From Snodgrassella communis (lineage in GTDB: Bacteria > Pseudomonadota > Gammaproteobacteria > Burkholderiales > Neisseriaceae), in the NCBI RefSeq assembly GCF_914768045.1, contig NZ_CAJZCD010000006.1:106477-170476 (forward strand): a stretch of DNA of 64,000 nt, in the 5' to 3' direction. The notes under the pieces are model-generated. The model did not search any database and was not told where the DNA came from. It saw nothing but the letters and a program-made list of their open reading frames with translations. Both the position numbers and the translations under genes were made by a program. Below are positions 1 to 8,442 of the stretch, piece after piece; position 1 is the stretch's first letter, and every line of letters starts with the position of its first letter.

Positions 1-465
1 TTTAACTACTTCGGCAGGTTCCAATTCGGTGTTTTCCATCAATGCGCGGGCTGCGGATTGGGCAAATGCACCACCGGAACCAATGGCTGCAATACTATGT
101 TCTGGTTCGAGTACGTCGCCGTTACCGGTAATGACCAGTGTATTTTTCTTGTCAGCCACAATTAGCATGGCTTCTAAACGGCGCAAGGCGCGATCAGTAC
201 GCCATTCCTTGGCCAGCTCAATTGCAGCCAGCATCAATTTGCCCTGATGCTTTTGCAACTTGCTTTCAAATAGTTCAATCAGGGTGAATGCGTCGGCAGT
301 ACCGCCGGCAAAACCCGCCAGAACTTGATTGTTATATAGTTTGCGCACTTTGCGTGCAGTACCCTTAATTATGGTATTTCCTAATGTCACTTGACCATCG
401 CCACCGATGGCAACGTTTTCACCGCGCCGAACGGAAATAATGGTGGTACCGTCGAATTGTTGCAT
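1..465 (-). CDS. hslV: ATP-dependent protease subunit HslV (ClpQ), 3' end cut by the window
   Basis: Peptidase subunit of the HslUV (ClpYQ) cytoplasmic protease, which degrades unfolded and regulatory proteins with the HslU ATPase. The 155 visible codons read MQQFDG then TTIISVRRG, so Thr7 would become the N-terminal nucleophile after removal of a six-residue propeptide. The segments GDGQVTLGN and [14 protein letters not shown] are typical of the family. HslV is usually about 174 residues, so roughly 20 C-terminal residues lie outside the window. The ATG at 465 is chosen because it gives the short family propeptide. hslU, normally next to it, would lie off the left edge. Confidence 0.95.
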   Translation of the reverse strand, partial: MQQFDGTTIISVRRGENVAIGGDGQVTLGNTIIKGTARKVRKLYNNQVLAGFAGGTADAFTLIELFESKLQKHQGKLMLAAIELAKEWRTDRALRRLEAMLIVADKKNTLVITGNGDVLEPEHSIAAIGSGGAFAQSAARALMENTELEPAEVVK

Positions 466-631
466 GTCTCGTGATCCTTAATTGACCAACAGCCACATAA
501 CTGTTGGAAAAAAATAACTACTTTTAAATAAGGGCTGTCAGCCAGCTTTCAAGTTACTAAGTCGAATGTTCAGTTGGCGTGTTATTTAAAGATATGTCTT
601 GTTTTTAGGGTAACTGGTTTAATCTATAAAG

Positions 632-662
632 AAAAACGGCAACCTGAAAGGTTGCCGTTTTT
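632..662 (-). terminator. Perfect 14-bp hairpin, likely bidirectional terminator
   Basis: Arms 632-645 and 649-662 pair perfectly around a GAA loop and carry A/T tracts on both outer sides, so either strand would end in a U run. It sits just after the stop of the lipoprotein gene at 676. The loop side contains CGGCAACCTGAA (637-648), a relative of Neisseriaceae uptake motifs, which often form terminators when inverted. Confidence 0.85.
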
Positions 663-675
663 CAAACACAATTAG

Positions 676-1233
676 TTATTTTTTGTGTTTGTAGACTTTT
701 TTAGTGGTAACTGTTTTGGTGGTTCTGACTGTTTTGGTTTTTGCAGGAGCAGCTGCTACTGTACCATTGTCCACTACGCAATTCTGGGTAACGATTTGCG
801 GAACGATTCTTTCCTGACCATTAACAACCTGTTTGCTAGGTTGTACCAAACCCAAGGCACCAACGGTGTCTACAGTGTCGCTGGTGGCTAGGGCTGTTTT
901 CCAAGTAATGCCTTCAGGAGAAACAAAAGTATTGTAATTAACGTCGCGGGCATCACGTATCATTACCGGAGACAGTTTGCCCTGATAATTTACTTGAGCT
1001 GCCACTACGTTCTGACCTTGCAGACCATACATTACTCGCAAGCTGTTTTTAGCGTTACCAGTGCCACACAGGTAAGATACCTCTTTTCGTGCGTCAATCT
1101 GTACATTGTCGGTAGAAGCTGTTGTTGTCGTGGTAGTGGTTGACTGGGCAACAGGTGCCTTGTGATGATGTTTAGAGGCACAACCAGTCAGAGCAAGCAT
1201 TAACATCACAGCAGGGACAAGAACTTTTTTCAT
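676..1233 (-). CDS. MliC/ACP-like lipoprotein
   Basis: Predicted lipoprotein of 185 residues. The signal peptide begins MKKVLVPAV and ends in the lipobox LTGC, so the protein is acylated and probably outer-membrane bound. The start at 1233 is chosen over an upstream in-frame codon because AAGGAG lies just ahead of it. After a His/Thr-rich linker, the core starts VSYLCGTG, has YGLQGQ and VSPEGITW, and ends QNCVV. This spacing of two Cys and a central Gly-rich stretch resembles the MliC lysozyme-inhibitor fold and the meningococcal adhesin complex protein; that is an inference from pattern. The last 20 residues are Lys/Thr-rich and basic, which is unusual for the family. Confidence 0.6.
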   Translation of the reverse strand: MKKVLVPAVMLMLALTGCASKHHHKAPVAQSTTTTTTTASTDNVQIDARKEVSYLCGTGNAKNSLRVMYGLQGQNVVAAQVNYQGKLSPVMIRDARDVNYNTFVSPEGITWKTALATSDTVDTVGALGLVQPSKQVVNGQERIVPQIVTQNCVVDNGTVAAAPAKTKTVRTTKTVTTKKVYKHKK

Positions 1234-1469
1234 GATAACTCCTTCAAGCATTTATGAATAAATTTTTCGATAACGTAAACCATCATACTTGGCTTAGGTA
1301 AAGATGCAATGGATGTATCTTAGTCTTTTTTAGCTAACGTTGGTTAGTATTAAAAATACCAAATAAATGTTATTGTTATTGTATTAAAAGTCTATCGCTA
1401 AAAATGCCTGCACAACGTTATGTTTCAATAGAATATTTGCTTTAGTAACTGAGTATATTCATTTGATAG

Positions 1470-2306
1470 TCATTGTTTTTTATGTGTAAAATTTTCAAAG
1501 TTTAACTTCGTTTCACTTGGCGTCTGTACCACGCTTCTGTCGTCCAGATTAAAAGCAGTTAGGCTACCGCCCCATAATGCTCCAGTATCTACGCAGACAA
1601 CATTGTCGGCTTCATACAAACCTAATGCCGACCAGTGACCAAATAAGATAGTTTTATCAATGTTTCGGCGGTTTGGTGCTTTGAACCACGGTAAATAATG
1701 CGCCGGCATATCGTCAAGTGTGCCTTTGTAATCAAAATCCAAAGCATCATGATCCGTTATTGCACGCATTCGTGTAAAACAGTTCGTGATAAAGCGCAGT
1801 CTTTCATCACCGCTGAGGTGCTTATTCCATCGTACAGGTTGATTGCCGTACATGTGAGCAAAAAAATGTGCGGGTTTATGCTGTAAAACGGTTTCCACTT
1901 CTTGTGCTAGCAACTGAGCCTGAGCACACGTCCACTCCGGCCAGATACCAGCATGCACCAGTACATAGTCTTTTTGTTGACGGTATAAAGGTTGCTGGCA
2001 TAGCCAGTCAATTAATTCTTTTCTGTCTGGTGCGTTAAGAATGTCACTGATTGTGTCTGCACGTTTTAGTTTGCCATAGCCATAATGCAACGCCAGTAAA
2101 TGCAAATCATGGTTGCCCAGAATGGTTTGCATACAGCCATCATGTTGTTTAATCAGGCGCAAAGTAGCCAGTGATTGTGGGCCACGATTGACCAGATCAC
2201 CGGTGAGCCATAAAGTGTCGATACCGGGATTAAAATCCAGTTTAGTCAGCAGATTTTGAAATTCTGCCAGACAGCCTTGTATATCACCAATTACATATTG
2301 CGCCAT
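1470..2306 (-). CDS. apaH: Symmetrical diadenosine tetraphosphatase ApaH
   Basis: Hydrolyses Ap4A to two ADP and also removes Np4 caps from RNA. The metallophosphatase signature is intact: GDIQG near residue 7, GDLVNRGP near 37, and GNHDLH near 65. C-terminal LFGHWSALG and VVCVDTGALWGG complete the site. Length, 278 residues, is normal. The ATG at 2306 (MAQYVIGD) is preferred to the TTG two codons upstream because GGGA is well spaced for the ATG and too close to the TTG. It follows ridA by 43 bases on the same strand and is probably the last gene of the rdgB-hemW-ridA-apaH operon. Confidence 0.95.
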   Translation of the reverse strand: MAQYVIGDIQGCLAEFQNLLTKLDFNPGIDTLWLTGDLVNRGPQSLATLRLIKQHDGCMQTILGNHDLHLLALHYGYGKLKRADTISDILNAPDRKELIDWLCQQPLYRQQKDYVLVHAGIWPEWTCAQAQLLAQEVETVLQHKPAHFFAHMYGNQPVRWNKHLSGDERLRFITNCFTRMRAITDHDALDFDYKGTLDDMPAHYLPWFKAPNRRNIDKTILFGHWSALGLYEADNVVCVDTGALWGGSLTAFNLDDRSVVQTPSETKLNFENFTHKKQ

Positions 2307-2349
2307 ATTCAATTTCCCGGCAATTCAGCAACGAGCAGCTTTTTTCCGC

Positions 2350-2736
2350 TTACTTGTCCAGAATCATAACACCTTCCGCTTCAACCAGTACACCTTTGGG
2401 TAAAGCAGAAACTTCAACAGCAGCACGAGCGGGATAGGGAGCAGTAAAGTATTGCGCCATAATCTCATTGAATATAGAAAAATTAACTAAATCAGTCAGA
2501 TAAGCGTTTACTTTCACCAGATCGTTTAGGCTGCCGCCAGCAGCTTGTGTAACTGCCTGAAGGTTTTTAAATACCTGATGAGCCTGCTCAGCAAATCCTC
2601 CCTCTACTATCTGCATTGTTTCCGCTACTAATGGAATCTGACCAGACAGGTATACGGTGTTACCAGCGCGTACAGCTTGAGAATAAGCGCCAATGGCGGC
2701 TGGTGCCTTATCAGTATGAATAATAGTTTTACTCAC
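2350..2736 (-). CDS. ridA: RidA family enamine/imine deaminase
   Basis: 128-residue RidA (YjgF/YER057c/UK114) protein. The family hydrolyses 2-aminoacrylate and related reactive enamines released by PLP enzymes. Visible signatures are the N-terminal APAAIGAYSQAV, VYLSGQIPL, and the C-terminal PARAAVEVSALPKG containing the substrate-binding Arg, followed by VEAEGVMI. The start is a GTG at 2736 with AAAGGAG seven bases upstream; no ATG competes. It lies 35 bases after hemW and 43 before apaH, in one run. Confidence 0.93.
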   Translation of the reverse strand: MSKTIIHTDKAPAAIGAYSQAVRAGNTVYLSGQIPLVAETMQIVEGGFAEQAHQVFKNLQAVTQAAGGSLNDLVKVNAYLTDLVNFSIFNEIMAQYFTAPYPARAAVEVSALPKGVLVEAEGVMILDK

Positions 2737-2771
2737 GTTGTTACTCCTTTGCCTTAAAGAAAAAAAGGTTA

Positions 2772-3977
2772 TCAGATATCAGACTTTAAAAATAAAGCCA
2801 GTAGATCATTCAAAAAACTGCGTCCCAATGCAGTGGGGCGTAAATACAGTGGATTTGTATCTAGCAAACCACGTTCAACCGCCTCATTAATGGTATGCTG
2901 TATTGAAGCCAAAGGCAGGCCGGTACGTTCACCAAACCATGTACTAGGCACACCGGCAGTCAAACGCAGGGCGTTGAGCATAAACTCAAATGGTAAATCC
3001 TGTACCGATACCTGTCGACGAGTAATGGCATGCTGTGGTTGCTGCTGCATGGCCTGCAAATAATCTTTGGGATGCCGACTACGGGTTGTACGTTCAATTG
3101 CCTGAGCTGTTGAGATTTTACCATGTGCTCCTGCACCGATACCGATATAATCACCAAATTGCCAGTAATTCAAATTGTGCTGGCATTCTTGTTGCGGTTG
3201 AGCAAATGCTGAAGTTTCGTAGCGAGTAAATCCGGCCTGCTGTAATGCTGTATGCACGGTTTCTTCGATATCAACGATATGGTCATCATCCGGTAATAAT
3301 GGCGGGGGTGTATGGGCAAACGGTGTATTCGGCTCCAGAGTAAGCTGATAGGCACTGATGTGCTGTACACCGGTTGCAATGGCTGTCTGAATGTCTTCTT
3401 CTGCCTGTTTGATCGTTTGGTTGGGCAGAGCATACATTAAATCTATATTCACTTTTGGAAACAAAGTTAAGCCAGATTCAATTGCACTGAGGGCTTCATT
3501 GCTGCTGTGAATACGTCCGAGTGTAGTCAGCTTATCATCGGCAAAGCTTTGCACGCCGATTGACAGGCGGTTAATGCCGGCTGCCGCAAAGCCGGCAAAA
3601 CGATTACGTTCAAATGTGCCCGGATTTGCTTCCAGTGTAATTTCTGCTGTTGGTAACAGATTTACCCGAGCGCGAATGCCACTTAATAATTGTTCAAAAG
3701 CGGCTGCTGAAATCAGACTGGGTGTACCACCGCCAATAAAAATCGTATGCACCGGTCTGCCCCAGAAATAGGGTAGCTCCGTTTCCAGGTCGGTTAATAA
3801 AGCTGCAATATAGGCCTGCTCATCCAGTTCTTGTTTCAACTGATGCGAATTAAAATCGCAATACGGGCATTTACGGATGCACCATGGTATATGAATATAC
3901 AGCGACAATGGCGGTAAGCTGGACAGATGTGGAGAATAACTCTGTGGTGTTTGTAATAAAACAGGATACTCAGGCAT
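2772..3977 (-). CDS. hemW: Radical SAM heme chaperone HemW
   Basis: 401-residue radical SAM protein of the HemW branch, now regarded as a heme chaperone rather than a coproporphyrinogen oxidase. The iron-sulfur motif is C33-x3-C37-x2-C40 followed by DFNSH, the HemW version; true HemN has a fourth Cys here. GGGTPSL and EANPGTF follow, then GVQSF, and a C-terminal HemN_C domain. Its ATG overlaps the end of rdgB by eight bases, indicating translational coupling. Neisseriaceae commonly keep rdgB and hemW together. Confidence 0.93.
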   Translation of the reverse strand: MPEYPVLLQTPQSYSPHLSSLPPLSLYIHIPWCIRKCPYCDFNSHQLKQELDEQAYIAALLTDLETELPYFWGRPVHTIFIGGGTPSLISAAAFEQLLSGIRARVNLLPTAEITLEANPGTFERNRFAGFAAAGINRLSIGVQSFADDKLTTLGRIHSSNEALSAIESGLTLFPKVNIDLMYALPNQTIKQAEEDIQTAIATGVQHISAYQLTLEPNTPFAHTPPPLLPDDDHIVDIEETVHTALQQAGFTRYETSAFAQPQQECQHNLNYWQFGDYIGIGAGAHGKISTAQAIERTTRSRHPKDYLQAMQQQPQHAITRRQVSVQDLPFEFMLNALRLTAGVPSTWFGERTGLPLASIQHTINEAVERGLLDTNPLYLRPTALGRSFLNDLLALFLKSDI

Positions 3978-4581
3978 TAGAATTCAGGCCGTATTGTTGC
4001 TGGAGTTTTGCCATGAGAATATGCAGAGCCTGCGCTCGGTGGCTGATGCGGTTTTTTTCTTCCTGACTCATTTGTGCTGCGGTTAATTGCTGTTCAGGTA
4101 AATAGAAATGTGGGTCATAGCCAAAGCCATTATTTCCGGCAGCAGATGACTGCCATAGTCCTGCCCAGTTTGCTTCGGCAATCAGTGGCTGTGGGTCGTC
4201 TGGATGGCGCACCAGTACCAGTACACACACGTAAAATACGCTTTTGTCACTACTTTGGCGCAGTTGGGCATCCAGTTTGGCATTGTTGGCGGCATCAGAT
4301 TTTGGCTCTGTGCCCGCATAGCGGGCAGAATGTACGCCGGGAGCGCCATGCAGGGCATTGGCACAAATACCGGAATCATCGGCCAGTGCTGGTAACCCGC
4401 TATGGCGGCTGGCATGTCGAGCTTTAGCCAGTGCATTTTCTACAAAAGTCACATAGGGTTCTGGGCATTCGGTGATGTTGAAAACCGACTGCGGCACAAT
4501 TTCTATATTCAATGATCTAAACAGGCGACTGAATTCAGCCAGTTTGCCTTGATTATTACTGGCAAGAACAATTTTATTCAT
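3970..4581 (-). CDS. rdgB: dITP/XTP pyrophosphatase RdgB (HAM1 family)
   Basis: Removes non-canonical purine nucleotides (dITP, XTP) from the pool by hydrolysis to the monophosphate. The start is set at 4581 (MNKIVLASNNQGK), the conserved family N-terminus; the longer reading frame upstream overlaps a separate gene. ADDSGICANAL and APGVHSARYAG, and the C-terminal GFGYDPHFYLPE plus SHRAQAL, are HAM1 signatures. 203 residues is a normal length. Both ends overlap neighbours by eight bases, the small membrane protein upstream and hemW downstream, so the three are coupled. Confidence 0.94.
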   Translation of the reverse strand: MNKIVLASNNQGKLAEFSRLFRSLNIEIVPQSVFNITECPEPYVTFVENALAKARHASRHSGLPALADDSGICANALHGAPGVHSARYAGTEPKSDAANNAKLDAQLRQSSDKSVFYVCVLVLVRHPDDPQPLIAEANWAGLWQSSAAGNNGFGYDPHFYLPEQQLTAAQMSQEEKNRISHRAQALHILMAKLQQQYGLNSNA

Positions 4582-4813
4582 GATTAATATCGTTAGAGGA
4601 TAAGGTCTGATACATTTGCTGGCAGGCGCGTTCGCGTAGTGTAAATGCCAACGCTGCAAATTGTCCCAGCGCACAGACAAAAGCAAGTAAACAGCAAATT
4701 ATCGTAATAGTGTGCTGTTGATGCACCCAATAATAACAGCCTAGTACCACCCAGCCAATAAACATAAAGGTACATGAAGCCAGAATGAGTAATAACAGTT
4801 TGAGTTTAGTCAT
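4574..4813 (-). CDS. Small two-span membrane protein upstream of rdgB
   Basis: 79 residues with two hydrophobic segments, about residues 4-27 and 36-58, and a charged C-terminal tail. The frame ends inside the first codons of rdgB, an eight-base overlap that supports it as a real gene. I do not recognise a named family. Its layout (M-x-K-L start, short polar loop, second span, basic tail) resembles the two small membrane proteins further upstream, so the three may be diverged paralogues. No clear Shine-Dalgarno sequence is seen. Confidence 0.65.
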   Translation of the reverse strand: MTKLKLLLLILASCTFMFIGWVVLGCYYWVHQQHTITIICCLLAFVCALGQFAALAFTLRERACQQMYQTLSSNDINHE

Positions 4814-5011
4814 ATTGGCATGTTCAAAAATAAATGGTATGGATTGAAGCCGGCTACAGTAATCAGGTAAATCCCTATAGTTTATAGCAGATTATGGTTT
4901 TCAGAATGAAACAGAATATAAAATGAATTAATCATTAGTTATCATCCGGATTTAAATGAGATACAGTTTCTTCAATTCAATATACTCATTCGTATTTTCA
5001 GATGTAAAAAT

Positions 5012-5254
5012 TTATTTTTTTCCAAGCGATGTAAAATCTGTAGTGCTATCTGGTGTCTGTTCTTTATTCTGCCTCATTTTGGCTATTTTGATGGTTAATG
5101 GTAATTCAGCAATTGCAATAATAAAACTAATAATAAAACATGTTGTACTATAGGCAGAAAGCTGGTGTTCATCTCGATATAGTAAAAAACCGATATTGAT
5201 GAATGCCATAAATAGTAATGATGTAACAATATAGATAATAATCAGTTTTTTCAT
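5012..5254 (-). CDS. Small two-span membrane protein, tandem paralogue
   Basis: 80 residues starting MKKLIIIYIV, with spans near residues 4-26 and 36-56, a loop carrying YRDEH, and a polar tail. AAAGGGA lies nine bases before the ATG. It is alike in start, loop spacing and length to the gene at 5388-5585, which points to tandem duplication. Function unknown; no signal peptide cleavage site or enzymatic motif is visible. Confidence 0.6.
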   Translation of the reverse strand: MKKLIIIYIVTSLLFMAFINIGFLLYRDEHQLSAYSTTCFIISFIIAIAELPLTIKIAKMRQNKEQTPDSTTDFTSLGKK

Positions 5255-5387
5255 TAGTGTTGTTCCCTTTAAGAAGAAAGCTATTAATGAAAATCAGTCT
5301 TGTAAGATTTTCACTATTTTACAATAAAACTTTAATCAATATCTATTCTTTAGCTATGAATGAATTTTTGCTTGCAGCTGCTGGTTA

Positions 5388-5585
5388 TTAATTTGAATTC
5401 CGGCTGATTTTAATTAGCTTAATCGTAAATGGTGTTATTATTATCAATCCAATGGCAGCAATGATAAAACAGCAAATACTGTACCACAAAGGATAACGTA
5501 TATCGGCAAAGAAGATGGTACCCATAACGAGAGTGGTAATCACCGTCATTGCTAGAAAACAATAATTTATAATCAGTTTTTTCAT
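5388..5585 (-). CDS. Small two-span membrane protein, tandem paralogue
   Basis: 65 residues from the ATG at 5585 (MKKLIINY), chosen to match its neighbour; an in-frame ATG three codons upstream is also possible. Two hydrophobic spans flank a loop with DIRYPLWYS, and the tail ends TIKLIKISRNSN, like TIKIAKMRQNKE in the paralogue. No good ribosome site is visible. Function unknown. Confidence 0.55.
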   Translation of the reverse strand: MKKLIINYCFLAMTVITTLVMGTIFFADIRYPLWYSICCFIIAAIGLIIITPFTIKLIKISRNSN

Positions 5586-6118
5586 ATTTGGCATTTTAAT
5601 ATCAGTATTTAAAGTTAGTATCAACCGTTTATTTGCATCCCGAACATATATATTAAGTATTGGGTTATAAATGCTAAAAATAATATTTTAACCCGAAAAA
5701 TATTCATACTGGCCAGAAAACATTTGATTGTGATGCTAAAAATAATCAAAGCTGATTGATCCTACAATCATGCTTTATACTATTAAATATCTAAATATTA
5801 TCTGAATTTCAATTTATCAGAGCAAATTCGTATAAATAAGATTTTACTGAATTTGTACAGCTATATCAGTTATTTTTATTTCAGTGTATTGAGTCGCCAT
5901 TTTAAGTAGCGGGGATGATAACCAGAGTCAGGTTATTAATATGTTGCTGCTAAAGGGTGCAGTGTCTGAATGACTGTGTTCACAGACTATTTGCAAGATC
6001 AATTGTATTGCGGCATGAGGTAAATATGGTTTTTGCTGTTTATTTGCTATAAATAATTGAAATTATGAATGTTATTATGATTCTGGATATGTACCTGATT
6101 GTTGAGTCTGGAAAAAAT
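5586..6118. other. AT-rich intergenic region, no gene seen
   Basis: About 530 bases between the small membrane genes and the bamC terminator. I see no supported coding frame, repeat or RNA. It presumably carries the promoter for the minus-strand membrane protein genes. Confidence 0.6.
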
Positions 6119-6142
6119 AAAAGCCTGCGTAAGCAGGCTTTT
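6119..6142 (-). terminator. Rho-independent terminator of dapA-bamC
   Basis: Perfect 10-bp stem, 6119-6128 with 6133-6142, around GTAA. On the minus strand the stem is followed by a T-rich tract (complement of the A run at 6112-6122). It begins three bases after the bamC stop. Confidence 0.9.
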
Positions 6143-6145
6143 ATC

Positions 6146-7294
6146 TTAACGCAATTGTTGATCCAGTTGCTGAATCCATTTATTAGCATCTTTGCCAGAA
6201 TAAGGCGTACCATCTTCATTAGCCAGACTGACACGTGTGCCACCATCTTTCAGCGGCTGTACCAGCACGACTAAACGTGGTTGTTGTTTGAGCTGCGGTT
6301 GTTGCTCGGTTTTCTTACTGCGTCCAAACATACGGCTAAATAATCCCGGTTTTTTATTGGAAACAGAAGAAGCTTCAGCAGCTGCTACTTCAACCAGATA
6401 AGCATAATGATTCCGGTTTTCGTCGATGACATTTAGGCCAATACGATCCAGAGCCAGTGCTACACGACGCCAGTTGCGTTCTTGTGAACCTAACAGATAA
6501 ACGCTATTACCATCTAGTTTTGCCAGTGTATTTTCATTCGCATTTTGCTTCTGGGCTGCTACCAGTTGTTGTACCTGTTTAGCATCTGCGCCTAGATATT
6601 GCATGAAACGTGCCAGAAATGCAGCTTCCAGCTCAGGCTCATTCGGACGAGGTTGCCATGCAGTACTGTCTCGATCCTTACTGGTATAGACTTCTTTCAT
6701 GCCTTTCTGGCTGAAGAATACATCGGTACCACCTTTGCTGTTTCGCTCCAGCCGGATAGTAAACATGTCACGTTCACCACTGGAATAAATACCTCCCAGA
6801 CCTACTTTTTCAAATATGCCACGAATGGCATCTGAAGGCAGTTTGGCACGGTTTTCTGCCCAGTTGGTTTGCATTAAGCCGATTGCTGGTTCTTCACGTT
6901 CAATAGTAAAACCTTGTTCCTGCCAGAATGCTCTCAGCAAAGGCCATAATTCCGCAGCCTGTTTATTGTCAATGGTCAGCCAGCGGATGCTACCATCACG
7001 CTGAAAATGAATACCTGATACTTGTGTCAAAACCTGATTATTGGCATTGGTCTGATTTTTGCTAGCAGTTTTATTCATATCGCTGGCACGTACCGCGCCA
7101 CTAATCAGTGAACTACCCGGTGCACTGAAACGATTGCCTTGATTCGGATCAGTTAGGTCTGGTGGCACATCTAGCTGCACAATTTTTTTATTATCTGACT
7201 GATAATCCAGTTTGGGCAGGCTTTCTTTTTTGCTGGCACAGGCAGCAAGGCTTGCTGCCAGCAGAGTCAGAACAACGGTTTTACTTATATTCAT
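6146..7294 (-). CDS. bamC: Outer membrane assembly lipoprotein BamC
   Basis: Accessory lipoprotein of the BAM complex that inserts beta-barrel proteins into the outer membrane. The signal peptide MNISKTVVLTLLAASLAAC ends in lipobox LAAC. The N-terminal stretch with LDVPPDLTDP is the segment known to bind BamD. Two helix-grip domains follow: about 95-215, with WLTIDNKQAAELWPLLRAFW, and about 260-375 with SVYLLGSQERNWRRVALALD. 382 residues, somewhat longer than the E. coli protein. A GTG three codons upstream is an alternative start. It lies 48 bases downstream of dapA, the same order as in enterobacteria. Confidence 0.92.
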   Translation of the reverse strand: MNISKTVVLTLLAASLAACASKKESLPKLDYQSDNKKIVQLDVPPDLTDPNQGNRFSAPGSSLISGAVRASDMNKTASKNQTNANNQVLTQVSGIHFQRDGSIRWLTIDNKQAAELWPLLRAFWQEQGFTIEREEPAIGLMQTNWAENRAKLPSDAIRGIFEKVGLGGIYSSGERDMFTIRLERNSKGGTDVFFSQKGMKEVYTSKDRDSTAWQPRPNEPELEAAFLARFMQYLGADAKQVQQLVAAQKQNANENTLAKLDGNSVYLLGSQERNWRRVALALDRIGLNVIDENRNHYAYLVEVAAAEASSVSNKKPGLFSRMFGRSKKTEQQPQLKQQPRLVVLVQPLKDGGTRVSLANEDGTPYSGKDANKWIQQLDQQLR

Positions 7295-7342
7295 ATCGGC
7301 CACTTTCTGTATGCATTACTATGGCAATGTTGGCTTGTGTAT

Positions 7343-8218
7343 TTAGATTAATTCGGCATCTTGCATGGCAGCCAGTATTGTAGCTTGTCCAGCAGGAGAC
7401 AGTTCGATAATTGGCAGGCGACACACTGGGCTGATTTTGCCCAGTTTGGATAAAGCCCATTTAGTTGGTGCCGGGCTCGGTTCACAGAAAAGATCACCGT
7501 GCAGGCGCTGTAATTTGTCATTCAAAGTGCGTGCATTGGCAATGTCACTACGTAGGGCTGCATGACACATATCTGCAAACATTTTTGGTGCCACATTGGC
7601 GGTAACACTGATGACACCATGACCACCACATAGCAGGAATGCCATGGCAGTGGGATCGTCTCCTGAATATATTGCGAAGTTTTCAGGTGCATGTTTAAGT
7701 AAATAACATGCACGGCTAATATTCCCAGTGGCTTCTTTAATACCTACGATATTATCGATTTGTGCTAACCGTAAAGCAGTATCCGGTTGCATATCGACAA
7801 CAGTACGGCCAGGTACATTGTATAGAATCATAGGGATACTGGCAGCTTCAGCAATGGTTTTGAAATGACGGTATATACCTTCCTGATTGGGTTTGTTGTA
7901 GTAGGGCACTACTGATAATGTCATATCAGCACCAGACTGCTGTGCTTGCTGAGCCAGATAAATCGCTTCATGCGTATTATTGGCACCTGTACCAGCAATT
8001 ACTTTAACGCGCCCAGCTACGTGTTGTACCGCAGTTTTGATAACTGTCAGGTGTTCATCAACACTGAGAGTAGCTGATTCGCCAGTGGTTCCTACAGCGA
8101 CAATAGCATCGGTACCAGATTCGATGTGCCAGTCAATAAGCTGTTTGTATTGTTCATAATCAATACTGCCATCTGCATGCATAGGCGTTACGATGGCAAC
8201 AAGGCTGCCTGTCAACAT
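7343..8218 (-). CDS. dapA: 4-hydroxy-tetrahydrodipicolinate synthase DapA
   Basis: Condenses pyruvate and aspartate semialdehyde, the first committed step of lysine and diaminopimelate synthesis. Counting from the ATG at 8218, the Schiff-base lysine is K161 in GIKEATG and the catalytic tyrosine is Y133 in LYNVPGRT, the same numbers as the E. coli enzyme. GTTGES is the other hallmark. AGGG seven bases upstream supports this start over upstream frame extensions. 291 residues, normal. First gene of dapA-bamC. Confidence 0.96.
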   Translation of the reverse strand: MLTGSLVAIVTPMHADGSIDYEQYKQLIDWHIESGTDAIVAVGTTGESATLSVDEHLTVIKTAVQHVAGRVKVIAGTGANNTHEAIYLAQQAQQSGADMTLSVVPYYNKPNQEGIYRHFKTIAEAASIPMILYNVPGRTVVDMQPDTALRLAQIDNIVGIKEATGNISRACYLLKHAPENFAIYSGDDPTAMAFLLCGGHGVISVTANVAPKMFADMCHAALRSDIANARTLNDKLQRLHGDLFCEPSPAPTKWALSKLGKISPVCRLPIIELSPAGQATILAAMQDAELI

Positions 8219-8292
8219 ATTTCTACCCTTTACAGGTGAGCTAAAAATGTGATGATTGTAGCGTATTTTTTCCTTTGATGGAAAACAGCCTA

Positions 8293-8313
8293 TTATCAAA
8301 CTATTTTTGATAA
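8293..8313. promoter_or_regulatory. 8-bp inverted repeat between dapA and the xanthine permease
   Basis: TTATCAAA (8293-8300) and TTTGATAA (8306-8313) are perfect inverted copies five bases apart, in the only intergenic space between two divergent genes. The size and symmetry suit a dimeric repressor site. There is no T tract that would make it a terminator. The regulator is unknown. Confidence 0.35.
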
Positions 8314-8442
8314 AAGTGGTTTGGTTGTGTTAAAGATTCTATTGCTTAATAATTTGATCTGGATTAAATGTCACTGCTTCGCTTAAAATACGCTGCTTTA
8401 TATTCATTTAACACATGCATAAAGCAAATAAGGAAGGATGAC

